The notes beneath the pieces are model-generated. The model worked only from the letters and a program-made list of their open reading frames with translations. It made no database searches and was not told where the DNA came from. Of a stretch of 64,000 nt of DNA, positions 49,893-59,263 are shown one piece after another. This DNA is from Verrucomicrobiaceae bacterium. GTDB lineage: Bacteria > Verrucomicrobiota > Verrucomicrobiia > Verrucomicrobiales > Verrucomicrobiaceae. Numbering within the stretch: the first letter of the stretch is position 1; each line of letters starts with the position of its first letter. A program made the position numbers and the translations under genes. The stretch lies in assembly GCA_015075365.1 (NCBI GenBank), contig JABTUN010000001.1:186001-250000 (forward strand), in the 5' to 3' direction.

Positions 49893-51638
49893 ATGATAGG
49901 CGACGACTACTTTGAACTGCGATCCAGCATCGGCACCGAACTGCTGGCGCTGGCTGCCGCTGTTCGGGACCATGCCGGGGAGCCGGAGTGGCTGGCGATC
50001 ATCGACAACCTGATCGCCAGCCTGAAGGAGCCGTTTGTCTTCGTCGTCGTGGGAGAGGTCAATGTGGGCAAGTCCACGTTTCTCAACGCGCTGTTCGGCC
50101 AGGAGTTCTCCCGCACGGGCGTTATGCCCACCACGGAGAAGATTCTCTTTTTCAAGCACGGGCCGGAGCACCGCGTCGTGCCCGTCACACCCACGCTCGA
50201 CGAGGTGCATGTGCCGGCGGACTTCCTGCGCGACTTCCACATCGTGGACACGCCGGGCACGAATTCGATCGAGAACGAGCACCAGCAGATCACCGAGCGC
50301 TTTGTGCCCGTGGCGGATCTGGTGATCTTTGTCTTTCCGGCGATGAACCCATGGGGCGCCAGCGCGTGGCAGTTCCTCGACAAGGTGCATCGCGAATGGA
50401 TGCGGAATGTCATCTTCATCCTGCAGCAGTGCGATCTGCGCAGCCCGGAGGAGATCCAGGTCATCACGGACTACATGGGACAGCTCTGCCGTCAGCGTTT
50501 CGGCCGTGAGTTCCCGCTCTTTCCCGTCTCGGCAAAGAAGGCCTTCCTGGCGCGGAGCTCCGGCCTCGACCGCGAGCGGCTGCTGGAGGAGAGCGGGTTT
50601 CACAAGCTGGAGAACCACATCTCCCATGCGGTGCAGCAGAATCCGGCGCGCATGAAAAAGCTGGCGGGCACGCTGGGGCTCGGACGCCAGATCCTGGAGC
50701 AGCTCAAGGAGCGCACCGTGGCCAACATGCGCACGATGCAGCGGAAGACCGCCTTGCTGGCGGAGTTGATGAGCGAGCGCGACCTGCAAGTGGACCGCAC
50801 GCTGAAAAAAGTGCTGCCGGCGCTCGATGCCACCGAGCGTGACTACCACGAGAGCGTGATGCGCGTGGCCGGCCTGGCCAGTGACGCGCTGGCCACGCGC
50901 AAAGCCTTCCAGCGAGAGCCCGCGCCGGACGAGGAGGTGCAGCGGCCGCAGAGCCTCGATCACCGCCTGCTTCAGGAGCTTCATCACCGCGCCGGCGACC
51001 GCTGGCGCCAGACCGGGCTCATTCTAGACGAGGACTGCCGGCAGTTTGACCGGTTCATGCGCGCGCAGGGCCGGAATATTCTGTTCATGGCGGAGACCGC
51101 GGGCAAGGAAGGTGAAAATGACGGCGAGAGTGAAATCCGCCGCCGGTTCGCGGCGCGGGTGGACTCGGCGCTGCGGCGTTTTGTCATCGCCCTGAAGCTT
51201 GACGAGGAAATCGAGCCCGGGCTGCTGCGTGCGCGCAAGACCGCGCGCTGGCTGCCGCGCGTGGCCTTCACGGTGGCCGGGCTTGCCGGCATCGCCGGGT
51301 GGCTGGGCGGCCTGGTGCAGGCGGGTATCGTTCTTGGCGCCGGTTTGATGCTGATGGCGGTGGTGTTCCTGCTCACGCAGATGCGCCTGGCCTCCGCGCG
51401 CAACGCGATCCTGGACAAGCTGGAGGAATCCTCCGCCACGCTGCGCGAAATGCTGGCCACCCAGGCACGTGAGGAGGTGGAGCACGCCTTCGCCCGCTTC
51501 CTGGATCTCCTCACCCCTGCGCAGGACGACGCGCTAAGGCGGGAGCAGGACAGCGGCAGCCATGTGGAGCGCCTGCGCCGTCTTTCGGAATCCTTTGACG
51601 CGCTGGAGCGCCGCGTCTCCAGCGCCCGGGCGAGCTGA
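49893..51638 (+). CDS. Dynamin-like GTPase with membrane span
   Basis: The 581-residue protein has a dynamin-family G domain: G1 GEVNVGKST (54-62), G2 Thr in VMPTTEK (79-83), G3 DTPGTN (119-124). The usual G4 T/NKxD is replaced by QQCD (178-181). Long helices follow (residues 250-420), then a double hydrophobic hairpin (about 450-490) and a C-terminal coiled coil, the layout of bacterial dynamin-like proteins. It is divergent from the metal operon. The specificity of the altered G4 is uncertain. Confidence 0.85.
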   Translation: MIGDDYFELRSSIGTELLALAAAVRDHAGEPEWLAIIDNLIASLKEPFVFVVVGEVNVGKSTFLNALFGQEFSRTGVMPTTEKILFFKHGPEHRVVPVTPTLDEVHVPADFLRDFHIVDTPGTNSIENEHQQITERFVPVADLVIFVFPAMNPWGASAWQFLDKVHREWMRNVIFILQQCDLRSPEEIQVITDYMGQLCRQRFGREFPLFPVSAKKAFLARSSGLDRERLLEESGFHKLENHISHAVQQNPARMKKLAGTLGLGRQILEQLKERTVANMRTMQRKTALLAELMSERDLQVDRTLKKVLPALDATERDYHESVMRVAGLASDALATRKAFQREPAPDEEVQRPQSLDHRLLQELHHRAGDRWRQTGLILDEDCRQFDRFMRAQGRNILFMAETAGKEGENDGESEIRRRFAARVDSALRRFVIALKLDEEIEPGLLRARKTARWLPRVAFTVAGLAGIAGWLGGLVQAGIVLGAGLMLMAVVFLLTQMRLASARNAILDKLEESSATLREMLATQAREEVEHAFARFLDLLTPAQDDALRREQDSGSHVERLRRLSESFDALERRVSSARAS

Positions 51639-52205
51639 ACCAGGCAGCACCGCCATCTGTGATCTGGATGGCCACGCTCGACGCGAACAAGGAAGAGCTG
51701 TCGGCAACGATTGGATTGACGTTTGAATGAGCAATCGATTGCTCGACCATCATCCATCAACGCGGGCATCGATAACTTTTGACGCCCGCGTCCTGTCTGA
51801 GTTGGACGCAGACAACAGGCCGTCCTCTCGGAGTCGGGAAAAGGGTTTTGAAGGCCTGCCCGCCATTTTCACGCTTCAAAGCAGGCGTCGATGCATCGGC
51901 CCCGGATGAGCGGGCTGTCCCAAGCCCGCTGCGAGTGTCTCCAGGGCTTTCCCGGCACGTTTTCACCCGCGTCTCTCCGGATCTCAAAACCAAGATCACT
52001 TTCTCATTTCTATGGCGGAGATGGGTGGCTGCGCGGCTCCTTCGGACCGCCTCCGAGTCCTGAAACGGCCACCTCAGGACGAAAATCGGGCTGTTTGAGG
52101 CTTTTTGCGTCCCCAATGCTGTTCATCCGCCCCCATCCAGGCGGGGTTCCAACCACTTCCCGTTCTCAATTTTACAATTATGTGAGTCAATTTCTGAAAT
52201 TATGG
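51639..52205. other. Intergenic region without recognised genes
   Basis: I found no convincing gene. A hairpin AGCGGGCT-GTCCCA-AGCCCGCT (51909-51930) is perfect over 8 bp, REP-like, without a T-run. The right end becomes AT-rich toward the promoter of the NlpC/P60-like pseudogene. Confidence 0.5.
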
Positions 52206-52245
52206 TTGCTGTGAATCGCGCGGTTGATTATAATTCAATAATCAA
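52206..52245 (+). promoter_or_regulatory. Promoter with overlapping palindromic operator
   Basis: TTGCTG (52206-52211), 17 bases, then TATAAT (52229-52234) form a good sigma-70 promoter 21 bases before the ATG at 52256. TTGATTAT (52224-52231) and ATAATCAA (52238-52245) form a perfect 8-bp inverted repeat around the -10 box, which is a typical repressor site. Confidence 0.6.
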
Positions 52246-52255
52246 TCAAGCAGCC

Positions 52256-52939
52256 ATGAACGCCTCCGCCAAGCTCCTCGCCCTCCCGCCGCAGCCGCCG
52301 CCGTCCTCCTGCTCGCTCGCCTCCCCGCCTCCGCCCAGCAGGGCTACTACGCCGCCGGTCACTACGCCGCCCCCAGGCCCAGGCCGCTTACGCCCACGCC
52401 CAAACCAGGCCGCCTGGGCCGCCTACTACCAGCAGCAGGCCAACGCCCAGGCCTGGGCCGCTTACTCACGCCCAGCAGGCCGCCGCTGCTGCCGCCGCCG
52501 CCAGGCCGCTCCCGCCGCCGGCAACGCCCAGATCCGCTTTGACGGCCGCTTCGCCACCGTCGGCTCCTCCGCCCCCATGCGCCTGCAGCACGCCGTCTGG
52601 CGCCGCCAACACCCTCCAGAACAAGCCCTGGCGCAGCGCGCGGCGGCCACTCCCCGTGTCGAGGACAGCGCTTATGACTGCTCCGGCAGCGTCTCCTACG
52701 TGCTCATCAAGGCCGGCCTGCTGCGCAGCCTCTCTCCAGCGCCGCCTTCGCCAGCTATGGCGAGCCCGGCCCCGGCCGCTTCATCACCATCTGGGTGAAG
52801 CCTGGCGAGCATGTGTTCATGACCATCTGCGGTCTGCGCATGGACACCTCCGGCCAGGTCACCGGTGAAGGCCTCGCTGGCGCACCAAGAGCCGCAGCTA
52901 TGCAGGCTTCACCCGCGGCATCCTGCTGGCCTTTAATTC
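52256..52939 (+). pseudogene. NlpC/P60-like peptidoglycan endopeptidase, multiply frameshifted
   Basis: Coding similarity jumps between frames at least six times. Pieces in order are MNASAKLLA, a signal core AAAVLLLARLPASAQQGYY, AAWAAYYQQQANAQAWAAY, NTLQNKPWR, TPRVEDSAYDCSGSVSYVLI (the catalytic Cys context YDCSGS), AFASYGEPGPGRFITIWVKP and HVFMTICGLRMDTSG. The end is RWRTKSRSYAGF up to the TAA near 52937. In the intact family this is one secreted protein of about 230 residues. Either it is a decayed gene or the assembly has repeated single-base errors in GC-rich runs. Confidence 0.75.
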
Positions 52940-53067
52940 TCATTTTGTGACGCGGTTCTCACTCTCGCACCCGCCTGCAACTCCAAACCTGCGAATCAAA
53001 GCCCCCGGAACGCCGAAAACCACCTTTCCCGCCCAACACCCGCCACCCTCTCAACCCTGCCACCGCC

Positions 53068-53283
53068 ATGAACACCGCCACCATCGCCACCCACACCCCC
53101 ACGGCTGCTGAACCCACCCCCGGCTGGAACGCCATGCCCGCCTACGGCGAGGTCATGACCGAGCTGCACGGCCTCCAGGCCATGGACATGCCCGCCTCCA
53201 GCGCCCCCGCCGCCAAGACCAACCTCTTCATGGAGTCCTTCTGGTCCTGCGTCCGCTCCCAGTTCCTCGCACTCGCCGCCTGA
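53068..53283 (+). CDS. Small hypothetical protein
   Basis: This 71-residue product (MNTATIATHTPTAAEP at the start, FMESFWSCVRSQFLALAA at the end) has no recognised family. The frame is uninterrupted, with a plausible ATG after a CACCGCC context. It lies 49 bases before the M20 peptidase gene and could be cotranscribed with it. Confidence 0.4.
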   Translation: MNTATIATHTPTAAEPTPGWNAMPAYGEVMTELHGLQAMDMPASSAPAAKTNLFMESFWSCVRSQFLALAA

Positions 53284-53332
53284 GCTGGCATCGCGCGGTT
53301 GTGCGCTCCCGCGGCCGCGCTAGCGTCCCCGC

Positions 53333-54670
53333 ATGAACCCACCCGGCCTCGACGATCTCCTCACCTGCCTGCGTTTCCCCTCCGTCTCCACCGACTCCAC
53401 ACGCCGCGACGATGTGCGCGCCTGCGCCCAGTGGCTCCAGGCAAAGCTGAGCGGCCTGGGACTCGCCGCCGACCTGCGCGAGACCGCAGGGCATCCCGTC
53501 CTCCTCGCCAAAAACAAGCACATCCCCGGCCGCCGCACCGTGCTGCTCTACGGCCACTACGATGTGCAGCCCGCCGAGCCCCTCAACGAATGGAAATCCC
53601 CCGCGTTCGAGCCCACCCTCCGCGACGGCCGCATCTACTGCCGCGGCGCCACCGATAACAAAGGCCAGCTCATGGCCCATGTGCAGGGACTGGCCGAAAC
53701 CCTCGCCCGGCACGCCGATCTGCCCGTCAATCTCATCGTCCTCTTCGAAGGTGAGGAGGAGATCGGCAGCCCGAACCTGAAACCCTTCCTCGAGCAGCAT
53801 CGCGAGGAGTTGAAATGCGATGTCGTCGCCATCTCCGACACTGGCATGGTCGCCCCCGGCGTCGGCACCTTCACCTATGGCCTGCGTGGCATCGCCTGCC
53901 TCGAGGCGCGCGTCCACGGCCCCTCCATTGACCTGCACAGCGGCATCTTCGGCGGTGCCATCGCCAATCCCGTCACCGCCGTCGCCCACCTCACCGCCAC
54001 GCTGCATCACGCCGACGGCCGCGTCGCCGTGCAGGGCTTCTACGAGGGCGTGCGCGACATCGCGGACTGGGAGCGCGCCGCCTGGGCCGCCCTCGGCGAT
54101 GGCGACGCCGAGATGCTCGCCCTCACCGGCTCCCCTTCCCTCTTCGGCGAGCCCGGCTACACCGAGCGCGAGCGCCGCTGGGCACGCCCCACCATCGAGG
54201 TCAATGGCATCGGCGGCGGTTATCAAGGCGAGGGCTCCAAGACCGTCATCGGCCGCGAGGCCTTCGTGAAGCTCTCCTGCCGACTCGTCCCCGACCAGCA
54301 TCCCGACCGCATCCTCGAGCTCCTCGCCGCGCATCTCCGCGCCCACACCCCGCCCGGCGTGCGCCTCGAAATCCGCCCCGGCCACACCGGCATGCCCTAC
54401 TTGATGGACCCGCACTCCACACTCGGCAAAGCCGCCCAGCGCGCCCTCTCCGCCGCCTTCCCCGCAGGAAACACCGCCCTCATTCGTGAAGGCGGCAGCA
54501 TTCCCATCGTCCAGGCCTTCAAAGACGTGCTCGGCGCCGATACCCTCCTCCTCGGCCTCGCCCTGCCCGACTGCCAGGCCCACGCCCCCAACGAGAACTT
54601 CCCCATCGACAACTTCATCGCCGGCGTCCGCCTCAACCAGGCCCTCCTCGCCGAGCTCGCCGCCTCCTGA
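53333..54670 (+). CDS. M20-family metallopeptidase (dipeptidase)
   Basis: This 445-residue zinc peptidase has the M20 motifs LLYGHYDVQPAEP (metal His and catalytic Asp), GATDNKGQ (bridging Asp), LFEGEEEIGS (catalytic Glu pair), the dimerisation-domain His in GPSIDLHSGIFGGA, and C-terminal PNENFPIDNF. This is the pattern of the cytosolic non-specific dipeptidase / PepV-like subgroup. It is followed after 97 bases by an EF-hand gene on the same strand. Confidence 0.95.
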   Translation: MNPPGLDDLLTCLRFPSVSTDSTRRDDVRACAQWLQAKLSGLGLAADLRETAGHPVLLAKNKHIPGRRTVLLYGHYDVQPAEPLNEWKSPAFEPTLRDGRIYCRGATDNKGQLMAHVQGLAETLARHADLPVNLIVLFEGEEEIGSPNLKPFLEQHREELKCDVVAISDTGMVAPGVGTFTYGLRGIACLEARVHGPSIDLHSGIFGGAIANPVTAVAHLTATLHHADGRVAVQGFYEGVRDIADWERAAWAALGDGDAEMLALTGSPSLFGEPGYTERERRWARPTIEVNGIGGGYQGEGSKTVIGREAFVKLSCRLVPDQHPDRILELLAAHLRAHTPPGVRLEIRPGHTGMPYLMDPHSTLGKAAQRALSAAFPAGNTALIREGGSIPIVQAFKDVLGADTLLLGLALPDCQAHAPNENFPIDNFIAGVRLNQALLAELAAS

Positions 54671-54767
54671 CGCCCCCGCACGCGGGAAGAAAATCTCACC
54701 CGCCACGCAACCAAGCACACCGCCTCCAGTTTCAGCCCCTGCTTCCCGCAAACCCAACTCACACACC

Positions 54768-55598
54768 ATGAAACGAACCTTCTCCCTCACCCACGGACTC
54801 GGCATCCTCTGCCTCTCCGCCTGCCTCGCCTCCGCCCAGGATGGCGACCGTCCCAAAGGCCCCCCGCAGGGCGGCCCTCCCGGCGGCTCCCCCGCCGACC
54901 GCATCGCCGAGTTCATGAAACGCGCCGACACCGATGGCGACGGCAAGATCAGCAAAGACGAGTTCGCCGGCATGTCCCGCAAGGAGACCGACGACCGCTT
55001 CTCCCGCGCCGATGGCAATGGCGACGGCTTCATCGACCAGACCGAGTTCTCCAGCATCACCCAGCGCATGCGCGAGGCCGCCAGCGGCGCACGCCGCCCC
55101 GAAGGCGCCCCCCCCGGCGGCGGTGAAGGCGGCTTCCGCCGTCCCCCCGGAGCCGAAGGCGGCCCCCGCCCGGAAGGCAGCCCCGAAGGCCGCCGCCCCG
55201 AGGGCCCGCCTCCCGGCGGCCCCGAAGGCATGCGCCGCCCCGGCGGTGAAGGCGGACGCCCCGGCATGGGCGGCATGTTTGGCGATCCCAAGGAATCCTT
55301 CAAGCGCATGGACACCGATGGCAACGGCAGCCTCACCGAGGAAGAATACGTCTCCGCCATCACCAAGCTGCGCGAGGCCATGCAGCGCGGCGGCGGCATG
55401 CGCCCCGGCGGTGAAGGTGGCGCCCCCGGCGGCTTCCGCCGTCCTGATGGCGGCGGCGAAGGCGGCTTCCGTCGTCCCCCCGGAGCCGAGGGCGGCCCCC
55501 GCCCCGAAGGCGATGGCGGCTTCCGCCGTCCCCCCACCGAGGACGGAGACAAGCCAGCCCCCAAACCCGAGGGCGACAAGCCCAAAGACCCCGCCTAA
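54768..55598 (+). CDS. Secreted EF-hand calcium-binding protein with Gly/Pro/Arg repeats
   Basis: The 276-residue protein has a signal peptide (LGILCLSACLASAQ). EF-hand loops are DTDGDGKISKDE, DGNGDGFIDQTE and, after a low-complexity stretch, DTDGNGSLTEEE. Between and after them lie repeats of GGFRRPPGAEGGPRPEG and related Pro/Gly/Arg-rich words. It probably binds Ca2+ outside the inner membrane. It ends with a strong terminator. The antisense frame of this gene is also open because of the composition. Confidence 0.9.
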   Translation: MKRTFSLTHGLGILCLSACLASAQDGDRPKGPPQGGPPGGSPADRIAEFMKRADTDGDGKISKDEFAGMSRKETDDRFSRADGNGDGFIDQTEFSSITQRMREAASGARRPEGAPPGGGEGGFRRPPGAEGGPRPEGSPEGRRPEGPPPGGPEGMRRPGGEGGRPGMGGMFGDPKESFKRMDTDGNGSLTEEEYVSAITKLREAMQRGGGMRPGGEGGAPGGFRRPDGGGEGGFRRPPGAEGGPRPEGDGGFRRPPTEDGDKPAPKPEGDKPKDPA

Positions 55599-55623
55599 CG
55601 GCACCCACACGATCCTTTGACCC

Positions 55624-55660
55624 GGCGGGATGGCTGCGAGGCCATCCCGCCTTTTTATTT
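55624..55660 (+). terminator. Rho-independent terminator after the EF-hand gene
   Basis: GGCGGGATGGC (55624-55634) and GCCATCCCGCC (55641-55651) form a perfect 11-bp stem around TGCGAG, followed by TTTTTATTT. Confidence 0.95.
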
Positions 55661-55733
55661 CCCCCCAAACCGGCCCTCACCCGATGGGGCACGGCGAGCC
55701 CGCACCACCCGGCGGGCCGGGGCCACAACCGGC

Positions 55734-58700
55734 CTACGGAGCCGCGGTGACGACCGCGCGGATGAAACGCCGCGCGGTGGTGCTCATAAGGAAGTTATCC
55801 CGCACTTTGAGCGTGGTGGCATTGTCCAGCAGCACGGTGGTGCTGGTGGCGCTGAAGGAGTCTGGCTGCGCGGAGAGCAGCGTGCCCGCCGTCTGCACCT
55901 GATACGTCACGCCGGGCTGTTTGGTGATCGTCATGGTCAGGTAGCCGCCCTCCTGCGTCACACCGGGCAGGCCGGCGGGATCGGGCAGCGTGGGATTGAG
56001 GCCCAAGGCCAGCTCCAGCAGCTCCGGATAGCCGTCCTTGTCATGATCATTAAGAGAGCTATGACCGACGGTGGTTCCAAAACGGCTGTTTTCCCAATAG
56101 TCATGCAGTCCATCGTTGTCTTTGTCATGGGTTAGCCGCGACAGATAAGGCGATACTTTGCCGCCAGTGATATTGAAAACGCCGCCGACATACAAGCTCG
56201 TCCCCGCCGCTACCAAGGCAGCTACCGGCCCGTCTGTACCGGCCCCCAAGCTGGACCAGGCAACGCCATCCCAACGGGCGATCCGGCTCACCGCAACGCC
56301 ACCTACAGATGTGAAACTGCCTCCCGCAAACAACGCCTCGTCTGTGGCTTGAAGACAGGAGACTCCATTTCCAGAAAAATGCCCCACTGAAGACCAACCA
56401 GTTCCATCCCAACGTGCGATGTCCAAGGCCGGCACGCCACCCGCCGAAGAGAAATTGCCACCCGCGTAGAGGCTGCCTTGCCACCATGCCAGGCTGAGCA
56501 CTGGTGATGCGTTGATTCCCCCGGACATTCCTGACCCGAGCGCCGACCAGTTGTTTCCATCCCATCTCGCGATCCGGCTGGCCGTCACCCCTCCGGCCAT
56601 GGTGAATTCCCCTCCCACATACAGGATGCCATCATGGCTCTCCAACGCAGAACCATAAGTCTGCACCTCTCCTGCTGTCAGACCAGTGCCCAGCGCCTGC
56701 CAGGTTGATCCGTTCCATTTCGCGATTCGAGAGGCGGAGACAGCGCCTGCGAGAGTGAAGTTCCCCACGGCATACAAGTCAGTGCCGATGGCATGCAGGT
56801 CGAGAACGCTGGCATTCATGCCACTGCCGAGCGCAGACCAGCCAGTACCATCCCATTTCGCGATTCGCGCCGCACTCACCCCGCCGATGCTCGTAAAGTT
56901 ACCGCCTGCATAAAGATTCGTGCCGACGACCTCCAGCGCTGTGATGTAATCATTCGCACCCGTTCCCAACGTCGCCCAATTAGTACCATCCCATCTTGCG
57001 ATGTACCTGGCCGTGATCCCGCCGACGGTCTCAAAAAAACCGCCCAAATACAAATCGTTGCCCGAAAAGGCCAGGGCAGCCACCTCATGCGCAAGACCTT
57101 GCCCCAACGATGTCCACTCCGTACCATTCCACCTGGCCGCATTTTTGGCGAGCCTCCCGCTGGCCTTTGCAAATGCGCCTCCCGCAAAAAACTCGCTTCC
57201 ACTGGTAGTGATGCCATAAACCTTTCCTGCGGCTTCTGTCCCCCCGCCCACTGCTGACCAGGCCGTGCCATTCCAAAAGCTCACACCATTCAGGGAACCG
57301 CCGGAGAACAGGCCTCCGGCCAAAATGCCTCCGTTCCAGGGGATCAAGGCCCGTACTTCCGCATTGAATCCACCGCCCACGGCTGACCAGGCACTGCCGT
57401 TCCATGATGCCACTCGCAGGGCGGAAGAACCGCCCGCTGTGGTAAAAGCCCCACCTGCGAACAGACTGCCTGAATGCCACGTCAACGCATACACGGTGCC
57501 GTTCACTCCCGATGAGAGTCCTGACCAGGCCGTGCCGTTCCACACGGCCACGCGCGATATGGACGAGCCTCCTGCACTGGTGAATGTTCCTCCGGCATAA
57601 ACGTTTGTCCCGCCGACGCAAATGGCATTCACTCTCCCGCCGGTGCCATTGCCAACAGCAGCCCAACTCGTTCCATTCCATTCAGCCACATTTGGCGAAG
57701 AAATTCCTCCCGCGTGGGAAAATAACCCACCCACATACAACTGATTGCCTGTGGCTGAAAGCGCATAAACTTTCGGCGTGCTTAACGTGGAACTCAACCC
57801 AGCTCCTACTGATGACCATGAGCCACCAGTCCAGCGGGCCAGCCCTTCGACCGCCACAGCATCCATGGTGGTAAACTCACCGCCCGCATAGATATCAGTG
57901 CCAAAACACGCAAGAGCATAGATGACAGAGTTGGCCCCGGTTCCCAAGGCTTCCCATGAAGAACCGTTCCACTTGGCGATCCGGTTGGCCGTGGTGGTGC
58001 CGGCCACGGTGAAGTCCCCTCCTGCATAGACATTTCCCAATGAATCGGTGGTCATCGCATAGACCGTGCCGTTGATGCCCGGCAACCCTCCCATGCTGAT
58101 CCAGTCCGCATCACTGAAAGTCGGATCAATGCACACCGGATAAACCGCCATGTCATCCTGCACCAGCACCTGGAGATGGTCTGGCGCGGACACATGTATT
58201 TCAGCTGGAAGCTCCCTGCCAGTGGCATCCACCACCTTCAGGCGCGCGTAGGCCAGCTCACGACCGGTGGCAACGATGGTCAAAATGACCCCTGTGGAGT
58301 GCTGTTTTGCCTGCGCACCGCTCACCTCCAAATCCACTCGCAGCGCCTCCCCGTTCCGCGGAGGCCTCTGTGTGACAATGAAATCCTGCCGCACACCGTC
58401 GGCACTCACACCATATTGTTCGACGACGCCAGGCCGCCGCCACTGCACCACCTGGCTTCCGGTGTGCACGATGCCCTCCGCGGCAAGCAGGAAAGAATGC
58501 TCAGGTTTGTCCACCCATTTAGCTTGGGGAGGGGTTCGCCCAGCCATCCCAGCTGCACTCCGAACACGCCCCAAAGCCACCGCGCGCACCCGGAAGCGGT
58601 TCGCACGGCCTTCATCCTCATTCGCGGTGGACGTCAGCCAGAGTCCCTCAGGCGTCGCGGTAGCCTCCAGATCCTGCAGGACCGCCTTGAGCTGCGCTCC

Positions 58701-58850
58701 ATCCGGGGTCGGCAGGATTTGGCTGCTGCCGCCTCCGTCCAGTTTCTGAACCTCCGCGCCCAGTTGGTCAATGGGGATGCTGGTTTGTGCCTCTGCCCAG
58801 ACACACAGGACCAGTGACAACAGCGGAGCAAGAGTGAAGCGGACCTTCAT
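55734..58850 (-). CDS. Secreted repeat protein with 13 W-N/D-G-x-W-x-x-x-G repeats
   Basis: From the ATG at 58850 (MKVRFTLAPLLSLVLCVWAEAQ) the 1038-residue protein has a signal peptide and an N-terminal beta domain (~260 residues). Thirteen repeats of about 47 residues follow, each with LYAGGxFTxAGG and IARWDGTxWSALGxG. The repeats are Gly/Trp-rich and probably fold as beta-propellers. After them come DKDNDGLHDYWENSRFG and DHDKDGYPELLELALGLNP, Asp-rich thrombospondin-type-3-like turns, and a C-terminal beta domain that may be a secretion module. No sorting tail is present. Confidence 0.85.
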   Translation of the reverse strand: MKVRFTLAPLLSLVLCVWAEAQTSIPIDQLGAEVQKLDGGGSSQILPTPDGAQLKAVLQDLEATATPEGLWLTSTANEDEGRANRFRVRAVALGRVRSAAGMAGRTPPQAKWVDKPEHSFLLAAEGIVHTGSQVVQWRRPGVVEQYGVSADGVRQDFIVTQRPPRNGEALRVDLEVSGAQAKQHSTGVILTIVATGRELAYARLKVVDATGRELPAEIHVSAPDHLQVLVQDDMAVYPVCIDPTFSDADWISMGGLPGINGTVYAMTTDSLGNVYAGGDFTVAGTTTANRIAKWNGSSWEALGTGANSVIYALACFGTDIYAGGEFTTMDAVAVEGLARWTGGSWSSVGAGLSSTLSTPKVYALSATGNQLYVGGLFSHAGGISSPNVAEWNGTSWAAVGNGTGGRVNAICVGGTNVYAGGTFTSAGGSSISRVAVWNGTAWSGLSSGVNGTVYALTWHSGSLFAGGAFTTAGGSSALRVASWNGSAWSAVGGGFNAEVRALIPWNGGILAGGLFSGGSLNGVSFWNGTAWSAVGGGTEAAGKVYGITTSGSEFFAGGAFAKASGRLAKNAARWNGTEWTSLGQGLAHEVAALAFSGNDLYLGGFFETVGGITARYIARWDGTNWATLGTGANDYITALEVVGTNLYAGGNFTSIGGVSAARIAKWDGTGWSALGSGMNASVLDLHAIGTDLYAVGNFTLAGAVSASRIAKWNGSTWQALGTGLTAGEVQTYGSALESHDGILYVGGEFTMAGGVTASRIARWDGNNWSALGSGMSGGINASPVLSLAWWQGSLYAGGNFSSAGGVPALDIARWDGTGWSSVGHFSGNGVSCLQATDEALFAGGSFTSVGGVAVSRIARWDGVAWSSLGAGTDGPVAALVAAGTSLYVGGVFNITGGKVSPYLSRLTHDKDNDGLHDYWENSRFGTTVGHSSLNDHDKDGYPELLELALGLNPTLPDPAGLPGVTQEGGYLTMTITKQPGVTYQVQTAGTLLSAQPDSFSATSTTVLLDNATTLKVRDNFLMSTTARRFIRAVVTAAP

Positions 58851-58904
58851 GACAGGGTGGTACAGGAACAATGATCGGTTGTTTATGCTAAATACCAACT
58901 CCAT

Positions 58905-59263
58905 TCACCGCCACCAAGAATGAGTAAAAGCGACGGGAAGCATCCTTGAAGCCTAATAAGTGCATGCGGGCACCACTTGACTGCCCCCAGAAGCAGATTG
59001 CCAGGATCAGGGAGGCAGGCGCTCTGCCTCCCGGTGGTGGACACTCTGTCTCCCGGTGGCGGGCGCTGCGGGAGGGGGAGGCAGGCAAAATGCCTCCCGG
59101 TGGCAGATGCTGCGCCTCCCGGTGGCAGATGCTGCGCCCCCCGGTAGCGGAGGTTCTGCCTCCCGGTGGCGGGCGGAGTGCCTCCGGGAAGCGGAATGGC
59201 GGCCTGTGGGGTGTTGGGGCTGAAAACATGGGGTTGGGGGGCCTGGAGAGGCCTTTTCCGGCC
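58905..59263. repeat. CCTCCCGGTGGC minisatellite
   Basis: From about 59020 to 59185 the core CCTCCCGGTGGC (or CCTCCCGGTGGT/CCCCCCGGTAGC) recurs six to seven times at 20-30 base spacing, interleaved with GGGCGCTG and AGATGCTG words. No gene is supported in this gap. It lies next to the HU/DUF4469-like gene in the same way that the 21-bp minisatellite lies next to the W-x-SG gene. Confidence 0.75.

Noticed and set aside
53228..55585. 785-codon minus-strand frame over the M20 peptidase and EF-hand genes
   Set aside because: It reads as Pro/Ser/Gly low complexity mirrored from the EF-hand gene and Gly/Ala/Glu antisense of the peptidase; both plus-strand genes are certain.
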